64,000 bases of DNA from an uncultured Prevotellaceae bacterium. GTDB lineage: Bacteria; Bacteroidota; Bacteroidia; Bacteroidales; Bacteroidaceae. A program made the translations under genes and the position numbers. Position 1 is the stretch's first letter. Every line of letters starts with the position of its first letter. Location: the NCBI GenBank assembly GCA_902764705.1, contig CACWWZ010000001.1, forward strand, positions 174,859-238,858. Reading direction: 5' to 3'. Shown here in pieces: positions 49,128-56,846 of this stretch. The notes under the pieces were generated by a model that had not been told where the DNA came from, did no database searches, and worked only from the letters and a program-made list of their open reading frames with translations.

Positions 49128-49925
49128 TTATATCTTCTCGTAGAAGTTTTCATAAGCATCGGCAAAGTCTTCACCTGGATAGGCCAGAACGGGGACATTG
49201 TTGTCCTTTGCATATTTGATCAAATCCTTATTTGCATTCTTGTGGGCGGCAATAACGCCATCGCTATAATCAATAGCCAGTTTGCCTAATTCGTTAAAGT
49301 CAAAAATGTCGTTGTATTTTGTCAGCATATCTGCTGTCGCCTCACGGAATTCTATGCAATTCTTGAAGTTGCTGCCTAAATCAGACTTGAGATTGTTCGG
49401 GAACAATGATGTCACTACCTTGGTGTTAGCGAAAGAAGGCTCGTCGTGATAGGCAGTTTTGATATACAACGGAACGACAGCACCCATCCAGCCTTGAACG
49501 TGGATAATATCGGGTACCCAACGGAGTTTCTTGACGGTTTCCAATACGCCACGTGCAAAGAAAATGGCTCGCTCTCCGTTGTCGGCATAATCTTCACCCT
49601 GCTCGTTTTGTGCCATCTGGCGCTTCGAGAAGTAATCGTCATTGTCGATGAAATAGACCTGAATGCGTGTCTGGACAATGGTCGCTACCTTAATAATCAG
49701 CGGGTGGTCGGTATCATCGATGATCAGGTTCATTCCCGAGAGACGAATGACCTCATGCAACTGGCCGCGGCGTTCATTGATATTACCCCACTTGGGCATG
49801 AACGTACGTATTTCGTGGCCCTTCTCAAGAATAGCCTGAGGAAGTGCCTTACCCATGAGCGAAAGGTCGCTGTCGGGAACATAAGGAACAATCTCTTGGT
49901 TGATGAATAATATCTTCTTTGCCAT
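49128..49925 (-). CDS. Glycogen/starch synthase-like protein, N-terminal GT5 domain only
   Basis: At 265 residues this covers only the starch-synthase catalytic (GT5) domain: KKILFINQEIVPYVPDSDLS, RTFMPKWGNINER, DNGERAIFFARGVLE and DIIHVQGWMGAVVPLYI. The C-terminal GT1 domain that completes the ADP-glucose site is missing, yet the frame is intact. Such short proteins are common in Bacteroidales, paired with DUF4270. It may bind glucan or a nucleotide sugar without being a full synthase. Confidence 0.78.
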   Translation of the reverse strand: MAKKILFINQEIVPYVPDSDLSLMGKALPQAILEKGHEIRTFMPKWGNINERRGQLHEVIRLSGMNLIIDDTDHPLIIKVATIVQTRIQVYFIDNDDYFSKRQMAQNEQGEDYADNGERAIFFARGVLETVKKLRWVPDIIHVQGWMGAVVPLYIKTAYHDEPSFANTKVVTSLFPNNLKSDLGSNFKNCIEFREATADMLTKYNDIFDFNELGKLAIDYSDGVIAAHKNANKDLIKYAKDNNVPVLAYPGEDFADAYENFYEKI

Positions 49926-49947
49926 GCGATGTAGTTTAAACCATGTG

Positions 49948-49981
49948 CAAAGTTACAACAAATAATTCACAAAAACGCAAA
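49948..49981 (-). promoter_or_regulatory. Probable promoter of the GT5-DUF4270 operon
   Basis: CAAAGTTA (49948-49955) is a minus-strand TAnnTTTG box; CAAA at 49978-49981 is a -33 match with a 22-base spacer. Confidence 0.5.
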
Positions 49982-50101
49982 AACGTGCACATTTAAGGAT
50001 TTTTAGCCTCAAATTTGGCATATTTTTACGTTATTTTTTCCTTATTTGGTAAAAATGTTGTTATTTTGCACCCGATTTCAGAGATAAGCATAGAAAAGAC
50101 A

Positions 50102-50956
50102 ATGAAAGTATTCTATAAAATTGTGGATCTTCAGAACCAACTTTTTGAGGATCGCAAGCAAGGAAAAGAGATTGGACTCGTTCCGACCATGGGAGCACTT
50201 CATGAGGGACATGCCTCATTGGTGCGCCGTAGTGTGAAGGAAAATGCCGTGACTGTTGTGTCGGTGTTTGTGAATCCCACACAGTTTAACGACAAGAACG
50301 ACTTGAAGAATTATCCCAGAACGCTGGAGGCTGACTGTCAGCTGTTGGAAGAGTGTGGTGCAGACTATGTGTTAGCTCCGTCAGTGGAGGAGATGTATCC
50401 CACGCCAGACACACGTCAGTTTGAGTATCCTCCTGTATCGACCGTGATGGAAGGAGCACACCGCCCAGGACATTTCAATGGTGTCTGTCAGGTGGTAAGT
50501 CGCTTGTTTTATATCGTCAAGCCGAAGCGTGCGTATTTTGGAGAAAAGGATTGGCAGCAGATTGCCGTTGTGAAGGCTATGGTCCGCCATTTGGGTATCA
50601 ACGTACAGATTGTAGAATGTGAGATTGTCCGTGATGCTGACGGACTGGCCCGCAGTTCGCGTAACACCTTGCTGTCGAAAGAGGAACGTGCCATTGCGCC
50701 GACCATCTATAAGGCGCTGAAAAGCAGTCTGACGTATGCCAAAAAGCATACTGTAAAGGAAACCCACGATAAGGTTGTTGCCGACATCAATGCTGTCGAT
50801 GGTCTTGACGTAGAGTACTTCAGCATTGTTGACGGCAATACGCTGCAGGATATTGAAAACTGGGACGATACGCCATATGTCGTAGGCTGTATTACCGTCT
50901 ATTGCGGTAAAACCCCCATCCGACTCATTGACCACATAAAATATAAGGAAGTATGA
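50102..50956 (+). CDS. panC: Pantoate--beta-alanine ligase
   Basis: Start taken at ATG 50102 ([15 protein letters not shown]); longer in-frame sequence upstream is leader. The 284-residue enzyme has the nucleotidyltransferase HIGH-type motif [26 protein letters not shown], and [12 protein letters not shown]. It joins pantoate and beta-alanine with ATP to make pantothenate. The panD gene overlaps its stop, so the beta-alanine source is co-expressed. Confidence 0.94.
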   Translation: MKVFYKIVDLQNQLFEDRKQGKEIGLVPTMGALHEGHASLVRRSVKENAVTVVSVFVNPTQFNDKNDLKNYPRTLEADCQLLEECGADYVLAPSVEEMYPTPDTRQFEYPPVSTVMEGAHRPGHFNGVCQVVSRLFYIVKPKRAYFGEKDWQQIAVVKAMVRHLGINVQIVECEIVRDADGLARSSRNTLLSKEERAIAPTIYKALKSSLTYAKKHTVKETHDKVVADINAVDGLDVEYFSIVDGNTLQDIENWDDTPYVVGCITVYCGKTPIRLIDHIKYKEV

Positions 50957-51297
50957 TGATAGAAGTCATGAAGTCAAAGCTGCACTGTGTAACGGTGACA
51001 GAGGCTAACTTGAACTATATGGGTAGCATCACCATCGACGAGGATTTGATGGATGCTGCCAACATGATTGCTGGTGAGAAGGTGCAGGTGCTCGACAATA
51101 ATAATGGTGAGCGTTTCGAGACTTATATTATAAAAGGAGAGCGTGGTTCGGGTTGTGTCTGCCTGAATGGTGCTGCAGCGCGTAGGGTACAAGTGGGCGA
51201 CGTAGTCATCATCATTTCCTATGCACTGATGGACTTTGAGGAGGCTAAGGAATTCAAACCAACAGTGGTTTTTCCCAAAGAAGGGAACAAAGTATAA
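50953..51297 (+). CDS. panD: Aspartate 1-decarboxylase
   Basis: The 114-residue pyruvoyl enzyme has the self-cleavage site Gly24-Ser25 in NYMGSITID, with [14 protein letters not shown] before it and LNGAAAR after it. Cleavage yields the pyruvoyl group on Ser25. It makes beta-alanine for panC, whose stop it overlaps (ATGA). A terminator follows. Confidence 0.93.
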   Translation: MMIEVMKSKLHCVTVTEANLNYMGSITIDEDLMDAANMIAGEKVQVLDNNNGERFETYIIKGERGSGCVCLNGAAARRVQVGDVVIIISYALMDFEEAKEFKPTVVFPKEGNKV

Positions 51298-51319
51298 AAA
51301 GTCCGTTTCGCCTAAAGAT

Positions 51320-51357
51320 AACAATAAAGCCGCTCATTTCTGGGCGGCTTTGTTGTT
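51320..51357. terminator. Bidirectional terminator between panD and the biotin-carrier gene
   Basis: AACAATAAAGCCGC (51320-51333) pairs with GCGGCTTTGTTGTT (51344-51357) with one G-T-type mismatch; A-rich and T-rich flanks suit both strands. Confidence 0.8.
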
Positions 51358-51371
51358 GAATATGAAAGATT

Positions 51372-51806
51372 CTACTCGATTACAACCAATGCATCGTCTT
51401 CCATGACACTCTGACCAGGTTGTACACAGATGGCAGTTACCTTACCATCCTTTTCTGCCTCAATATTGTTGGCCATCTTCATAGCTTCCAATACCAGCAG
51501 TGTGTCGCCGGCTTTCACCTCATCACCGACTGCCACCTCGATAGAGGTAATGACACCGGGAAGTGGAGCTTTAACGGCATTGTTGGTGTTGATGTTGGCA
51601 GAACTGGTCTCACTAGCGTCACTTGACTGACTAGCTTGAGCTGCTGCGGGACGAACCACCACTTTCTTCTCCTCTTCGGGTTCCGCCTCCATTTCAACCT
51701 TGTACTCTTCACCATTAACGGTGACGGTCACTTCATTCTCTACGATATCACCAATGGCGACCTCATACTTGTTGCCATTAATGGTGTACTTATATTCTTT
51801 CTTCAT
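51372..51806 (-). CDS. Biotin carboxyl carrier protein of the acyl-CoA decarboxylase
   Basis: This 144-residue protein ends in a biotinyl domain with EAMKM at 107-111 (biotin on Lys110). An Ala/Ser-rich linker (about 52-75) and an N-terminal domain precede it. In this operon it carries CO2 for the carboxyltransferase at 51982-53547. It is last in the mce-mmdA operon. Confidence 0.88.
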   Translation of the reverse strand: MKKEYKYTINGNKYEVAIGDIVENEVTVTVNGEEYKVEMEAEPEEEKKVVVRPAAAQASQSSDASETSSANINTNNAVKAPLPGVITSIEVAVGDEVKAGDTLLVLEAMKMANNIEAEKDGKVTAICVQPGQSVMEDDALVVIE

Positions 51807-51818
51807 GCTCAGTCTGTT

Positions 51819-51968
51819 TTAAGGATGTTCTGTCATAGTGAGGGCATAACCGTTCCACTGGGTCTGCTTCTCGGCAATCGTAATGATGCCGGGCTCCTTA
51901 TCGTGGACGTTGTTGCCCTTGAACTCGTAAAGTGCCATAGCGATGGCGGCATAAACTTCGTTCTTCAT
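51819..51968 (-). CDS. Small decarboxylase-associated subunit, 49 aa
   Basis: Start taken at ATG 51968 (MKNEVYAAIAMALYEFKGNN); the longer frame upstream runs inside mmdA. The 49-residue protein has a short N-terminal helix and ends with a beta-like ALTMTEHP. In Bacteroidales a protein of this kind sits between the carboxyltransferase and biotin carrier genes and resembles the C-terminal part of the decarboxylase gamma subunit. The role, probably assembly, is inferred from position. Confidence 0.65.
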   Translation of the reverse strand: MKNEVYAAIAMALYEFKGNNVHDKEPGIITIAEKQTQWNGYALTMTEHP

Positions 51969-51981
51969 ACGCAGATAGTTT

Positions 51982-53547
51982 TTACATAGGAATGTTACCG
52001 TGCTTCTTAGCGGGCAGGGCATCACGCTTGGTAGCGAGCTGAGCCAGAGCACGACAGATGCGGAAACGCGTATTACGCGGTTCAATTACATCGTCGATGT
52101 AGCCATACTTAGCTGCCTGATAAGGATTAGCGAAGAGATCGTTGTACTCCTCTTCCTTCTCGGCGATGAATGCCTTCACGTCCTCACCAGCTTCCTTCTT
52201 AGCCTTAGCCTCCTTAGCGTACAGCACAGCAGCAGCACCTGATGCACCCATCACAGCAATCTCAGCTGATGGCCATGCATAGTTCAGGTCGGTATGAAGC
52301 TGCTTTGAGCCCATTACAATGTGTGAACCACCATACGACTTACGCAGGGTTACGGTAATCTTGGGCACAGTAGCCTCACCGTAAGCATAGAGCAGCTGTG
52401 CACCGTGCAGAATGACGGCGTTGTACTCCTGACCAGTTCCAGGCAAGAATCCGGGAACGTCAACGAGCGATACGATAGGAATATTGAAGGCGTCGCAGAA
52501 ACGAACGAAGCGGGCGCCCTTACGGCTGGCATTAACGTCGAGCACACCAGCATAGCATGAAGGTTGGTTAGCTACGATACCTACGCTCTGACCGTTGAAA
52601 CGGGCAAAACCGACGATGATGTTCTTAGCGAACTTAGGCTGTACTTCGAAGAACTCGTTGTCATCAGTGATAGCTGTGATGACCTTGTACATATCGTAAG
52701 CCTCGTTGGGATTCTCGGGAATAATCTCGTTCAGTGAATCCTCCAGGCGGTCGATGGGGTCGTCGCACTTCTTGCGTGGAGCCAGCTCCATGTTGTTCGA
52801 AGGAATATAGCTCAGCAGGGTCTTCAGCATCTCGACGGCTTCTTCCTCAGTCTTAGCGGTGAAGTGGGTTACACCCGACTTTGAAGCGTGTACTGAGGCA
52901 CCACCCAGATGCTCCTGGTCGATGTCCTCGCCAGTTACGGTCTTCACCACTTTCGGACCAGTCAGGAACATGTACGATGTGCCTTCCATCATCAGCGTGA
53001 AGTCGGTGAGGGCAGGGGAGTACACAGCACCACCGGCGCAAGGACCGAAGATACCGGAAATCTGAGGAATCACACCTGAAGCCAGAATGTTACGCTCAAA
53101 AATCTCAGCGTAACCAGCCAAAGCGTTGATACCTTCCTGGATACGTGCACCACCCGAGTCATTGATACCAATCACGGGAGCACCCATCTTCATAGCCATA
53201 TCCATGACCTTGCAGATCTTCTGTGACATCGTCTCAGAAAGAGAACCGGCATGTACGGTGAAGTCCTGTGCGAAGATAAATACCAGACGACCGTCAATCG
53301 TACCGGATCCGGCTACAACACCGTCACCCAGGAACTGCTTCTTCTCCATACCGAAGTTGTGACAACGGTGCTCCTTGAACATGTCGTACTCCTCGAAAGA
53401 GCCTTTGTCGAGCAGCATCTCAATGCGCTCGCGAGCGGTGTATTTACCTTTGTCGTGCTGCTTCTGTATGGCTTTCTCGCCACCACCGAGACGTGCCTGC
53501 TCGCGCTTCTCGATGAGCTGTTTGATTTTCTCTAATTGCTTGCTCAT
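51982..53547 (-). CDS. mmdA: Methylmalonyl-CoA decarboxylase / acyl-CoA carboxylase carboxyltransferase subunit
   Basis: The 521-residue carboxyltransferase has two crotonase-like halves: DFTVHAGSLSETMSQKICKV and NDSGGARIQEGINALAGY in the first, VDVPGFLPGTGQEYN and SYGGSHIVMGSK in the second. It moves carboxyl groups between (methyl)malonyl-CoA and biotin. With mce upstream, the biotin carrier downstream and no biotin carboxylase gene, the operon fits conversion of methylmalonyl-CoA to propionyl-CoA in propionate formation. The membrane beta subunit that would couple it to sodium export is not in the window. Confidence 0.88.
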   Translation of the reverse strand: MSKQLEKIKQLIEKREQARLGGGEKAIQKQHDKGKYTARERIEMLLDKGSFEEYDMFKEHRCHNFGMEKKQFLGDGVVAGSGTIDGRLVFIFAQDFTVHAGSLSETMSQKICKVMDMAMKMGAPVIGINDSGGARIQEGINALAGYAEIFERNILASGVIPQISGIFGPCAGGAVYSPALTDFTLMMEGTSYMFLTGPKVVKTVTGEDIDQEHLGGASVHASKSGVTHFTAKTEEEAVEMLKTLLSYIPSNNMELAPRKKCDDPIDRLEDSLNEIIPENPNEAYDMYKVITAITDDNEFFEVQPKFAKNIIVGFARFNGQSVGIVANQPSCYAGVLDVNASRKGARFVRFCDAFNIPIVSLVDVPGFLPGTGQEYNAVILHGAQLLYAYGEATVPKITVTLRKSYGGSHIVMGSKQLHTDLNYAWPSAEIAVMGASGAAAVLYAKEAKAKKEAGEDVKAFIAEKEEEYNDLFANPYQAAKYGYIDDVIEPRNTRFRICRALAQLATKRDALPAKKHGNIPM

Positions 53548-53585
53548 TTTATTATTTCGTTATTACGTTATTTCAACATTACGAT

Positions 53586-53996
53586 TTACTCTGGGTGTTC
53601 GCACAACTCTGTCAGAATTCCACAAGTAGATTTCGGATGCAGGAAGGCAATGTTCAAGCCTTCAGCGCCCTTACGGGGCTTTTCATCGATCAGACGTACA
53701 CCCTTCTCGCTAACCTCTGCCAGTCCTTTGGCTACACCATCCTCTACGCAGAATGCAACATGGTGAACGCCCTTGTTACCCTTGTCGAGCCACTTCTGAA
53801 TGGTGCTCTCGGGTGATGTGGGCTCCAGCAATTCCAACTTTACCTCACCGCAGCGCAGAAAGGCTGTCTTCACTTTCTGGTCTTCTACTACTTCTGTAGC
53901 ATAACACTCCAAGCCCAGCACGTCAGTAAAATACGGCAGGCTCTCCTCGATGCTCTGGACAGCAATGCCCAGATGCTCAATGTGGGAAATCTTCAT
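53586..53996 (-). CDS. mce: Methylmalonyl-CoA epimerase
   Basis: The 136-residue VOC-fold enzyme has metal-ligand positions His8 (HIEHLGIAV) and the His of GVHHVAFCVED, with a late Glu. It interconverts the (R) and (S) forms of methylmalonyl-CoA, feeding the decarboxylase encoded 38 bases downstream. The pair supports propionate production from succinate. Confidence 0.9.
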   Translation of the reverse strand: MKISHIEHLGIAVQSIEESLPYFTDVLGLECYATEVVEDQKVKTAFLRCGEVKLELLEPTSPESTIQKWLDKGNKGVHHVAFCVEDGVAKGLAEVSEKGVRLIDEKPRKGAEGLNIAFLHPKSTCGILTELCEHPE

Positions 53997-54029
53997 ATTG
54001 TTACTCTTTTAATTAGTATATTACAAATA

Positions 54030-54065
54030 ATAATGTGCAAAGATACAAAATTCTTTGCACATTAT
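54030..54065 (-). promoter_or_regulatory. 13-bp perfect inverted repeat overlapping the mce -7 box
   Basis: ATAATGTGCAAAG (54030-54042) and CTTTGCACATTAT (54053-54065) are exact inverted repeats around a 10-base loop. CAAAGATA (54038-54045) is a minus-strand TAnnTTTG box, so the left arm covers it. CAAA at 54069 is a distant (23-base) -33 candidate. The element could be an operator, or a terminator of the LruC gene. Confidence 0.6.
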
Positions 54066-54102
54066 CATCAAAATACCGAAATATTTAGTATTTCTTATCA
54101 AA

Positions 54103-56703
54103 TTATTTAAGGCCCTCAATATTTTCGATAGGATAAACATCATCTTCAGTGTAATGGTTATACCAATCGTCGTGTCCTGTTGCATTTTGAGCCCATTTCA
54201 AGAATTCTGTGTAAGCATTTGAAATCTTTTCCCTCTCCATCGGATAATGGAAGTCGAACGGCATGATGATAGCCAAAGGCACATCTCCTGTTTCTGGAAC
54301 ACTTATGCTTTCACCAGTCGTCTCATTTTTGATGTAAATCTTGGCAAGGAACTGAGGAATAGTCATATTTTCAGGTAACCTGTAATCACAGGATATGGGA
54401 GTTTCTGTATGCTGCCCCGGCATCGTGTTCACGAAACGATCATATCCCGTTGCATCTTCCTTGTTGAATAGTTCGTGAACTTCTTGATAGTTAAGATTAT
54501 ACCCATTAACATATTCGGCTTCAATTCCTTGAATTTTAACGTTGTCTAAGCCACCAGCTGCAACAAGAGAAAGTCTTACTTGATTTTTCTTGTCTCCTGT
54601 AAGGCGCTTGCAGCGTAATACAACATCATTCATGTCGTAGTCGGCAGAAGTAGATCGGTCTTCAAACATGAGCATGTACGTTCTGCCTGGAATTTCTGCT
54701 GTCTCATAAAGCATTCTGGTGGCAACACTCTGTCCATTTTCATTGTTACTGGTAGGATCTGATTCGTACACATCGGTATCATAACCGCCAATCTCGACGA
54801 TGACGTCACTGAATTGTGCATCAGAGCCTTCCTCAAAAGTGAGATAGGTTTTGCCGTTGGCTTCAAATGTAGCCATACGGGGATCATTAACTTTCATGCC
54901 GTAGGTGCTAACAGCAGTCTTAAACTGTCCGTAGGTGTTGATTTCTGTGTTCAGTTCACCATATCCGTACAAGCAACCTTGTTTGTCGCTGTGAGTCTGG
55001 CTTGTTTTTTCGCCACCATCTTTTCTGATCATGAAACCAATCAGGTAGCCCTCAGGAATGATAGCCGAAGGTGTTACACTGGGGGGGACAATATGGCCAG
55101 ATGGATAGAGATCTAGAGGCAATACGAAATCAGTAATTGGAGATGCTGAACCGGAATAAGGATATTCCTCAAAGGTCCATTCTCTGTATTCGTTTTTGGA
55201 ATTTTTATCACCCACTCCAAGCCTTGTACCTGCGTCAGATTTCAAACATTTTGCCTGATTAAATGAGTATATATATACTTTGGTTCTACTTTCTGTTGGA
55301 TTTATGCTGCTGTCGGTTATATAGAAAGTATATTTCTGTAGAGTCGTTTCGTTGATGTCCTTAATTTCAGGGCGTCCGTTGTTACACCAAAGGAACTTCT
55401 TTGATCCAACGTTGTAGAACATAAAGGTACCATCGTTGTGGTTTTCAAATATCTGCCAGAGTTGCTCTTCGACGTTTTCGGTATAGGCGCCCTTCAAGTC
55501 GTCATCAGGTCCGCCATTAGTGATATAATGATCTTTATAAACATTATTGTCTTTGGAATAGTTGTGTATGCGATAAAGTTTTCCGTCTGTGGTATAGCCA
55601 TATGTATTTAGTGTAGATGGCTCCAGTGTGAACTCTGAAGCATTACCATAGAAGGGGAGAATATATTCGTGCAACCTGAGGAAGTTCACATCTGCTGCAT
55701 TTACTGCAATTCCAGTAACAGCACTGAATGCCTGCCTCTCATCATTCAGGTCAATGGCCTTGAACTTTGGTAACGTCTTGATATAGTCTGTCTCTGAAGT
55801 TCCTGCGGGAATATCTTCTTTTCTGTAATAATAGTAATAAATGCTGCACCAATAGGCTTCGGTAGAAGCCAACTGAACAGGGCGCAGTACGAGAGGTGCC
55901 TTGCCATTGCTCTCCCGATGGTTTCCGTATAGCTTAACGTCGCTACTCTCCCTAATTACTTGAAGATTGTTTTTAGGATTTTTACCGTTGACATATCGAC
56001 CGAGCGAAGCATCGAATATATCTGTAAGGGTTGCTGCTTCGTCTTCGGATAAAGCAGTTGCCTCTCTATAGATAGAAGAATTGGATATGGTCCAACCGTT
56101 GGAACTTACTGAGCCGGTAGACTGCCACAATCGGTCTTTTTCCCATCCTTTACCTTTCCAGCTATTATTATTTAAAGTACGCTGGGCATTGTACGACAAA
56201 AAGGAATTGTCGAAATTAAGCTTTAAGCTTGAGAGGTCTATATCTGAAGTTGCTCTTCTTGTGCCGGCAGCACGAGTGGTAGCACCGCTCTTGAAACTGA
56301 CCTTCTCATCACCTATATTGAATCCTTTCACGTGGTAGTGTCCCTCGTTGTCAATACATGCTGCAATCAAGCGTGTATAGCTGTTGGGGACGTCATAGTT
56401 CAAAGTGACGGTCTGTCCCTTTTGTACTTCAGCTTCTTCTACGACTCTGGCGTCGGGATTCATGAATGGCGACTCTGTCAGAATCTGCACACGGGCAATA
56501 TTCTTCAGGCTTGCATCTGCAGTAATGGTGACAGTGCCAGACACGGAAGAATTCCAGTCCTGGTTGGGATCTATGGCGCCAAATATCTTTTCTGCATTTT
56601 GACGAATCGCATCTTGGCGCGCTTCCTCAAAGTCGAATCTTTGACAACCAACTAATATAATCATTCCAACGATTGTTGCAATGAAAAGGATTTTCTTTTT
56701 CAT
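54103..56703 (-). CDS. LruC-domain lipoprotein
   Basis: The 866-residue protein starts MKKKILFIATIVGMIILVGC, with lipobox Cys20. Its C-terminal third contains the LruC/DUF4842 hallmark MLMFEDRSTSADYDMNDVVL, followed by a beta-rich region ending near DDWYNHY. The middle has a ricin-like or discoidin-like stretch of uncertain type (YTENVEEQLWQIFENHNDG). It is probably surface-exposed or periplasmic; the function is unknown. A -7 box (CAAAGATA, 56747-56754) is present upstream without a clear -33. Confidence 0.8.
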   Translation of the reverse strand: MKKKILFIATIVGMIILVGCQRFDFEEARQDAIRQNAEKIFGAIDPNQDWNSSVSGTVTITADASLKNIARVQILTESPFMNPDARVVEEAEVQKGQTVTLNYDVPNSYTRLIAACIDNEGHYHVKGFNIGDEKVSFKSGATTRAAGTRRATSDIDLSSLKLNFDNSFLSYNAQRTLNNNSWKGKGWEKDRLWQSTGSVSSNGWTISNSSIYREATALSEDEAATLTDIFDASLGRYVNGKNPKNNLQVIRESSDVKLYGNHRESNGKAPLVLRPVQLASTEAYWCSIYYYYYRKEDIPAGTSETDYIKTLPKFKAIDLNDERQAFSAVTGIAVNAADVNFLRLHEYILPFYGNASEFTLEPSTLNTYGYTTDGKLYRIHNYSKDNNVYKDHYITNGGPDDDLKGAYTENVEEQLWQIFENHNDGTFMFYNVGSKKFLWCNNGRPEIKDINETTLQKYTFYITDSSINPTESRTKVYIYSFNQAKCLKSDAGTRLGVGDKNSKNEYREWTFEEYPYSGSASPITDFVLPLDLYPSGHIVPPSVTPSAIIPEGYLIGFMIRKDGGEKTSQTHSDKQGCLYGYGELNTEINTYGQFKTAVSTYGMKVNDPRMATFEANGKTYLTFEEGSDAQFSDVIVEIGGYDTDVYESDPTSNNENGQSVATRMLYETAEIPGRTYMLMFEDRSTSADYDMNDVVLRCKRLTGDKKNQVRLSLVAAGGLDNVKIQGIEAEYVNGYNLNYQEVHELFNKEDATGYDRFVNTMPGQHTETPISCDYRLPENMTIPQFLAKIYIKNETTGESISVPETGDVPLAIIMPFDFHYPMEREKISNAYTEFLKWAQNATGHDDWYNHYTEDDVYPIENIEGLK

Positions 56704-56846
56704 GTTTGCCTTTAGTTTAGTACTAACTATTTTGATATATCGTTTGCAAAGATACGTACTTTTTCTGATACTTTGAGTATAAACGGGGTGAAAATATTGA
56801 TAACTCTTAAAAAATTAACAATATTTAATTATGTGTGCGCCCAAAA

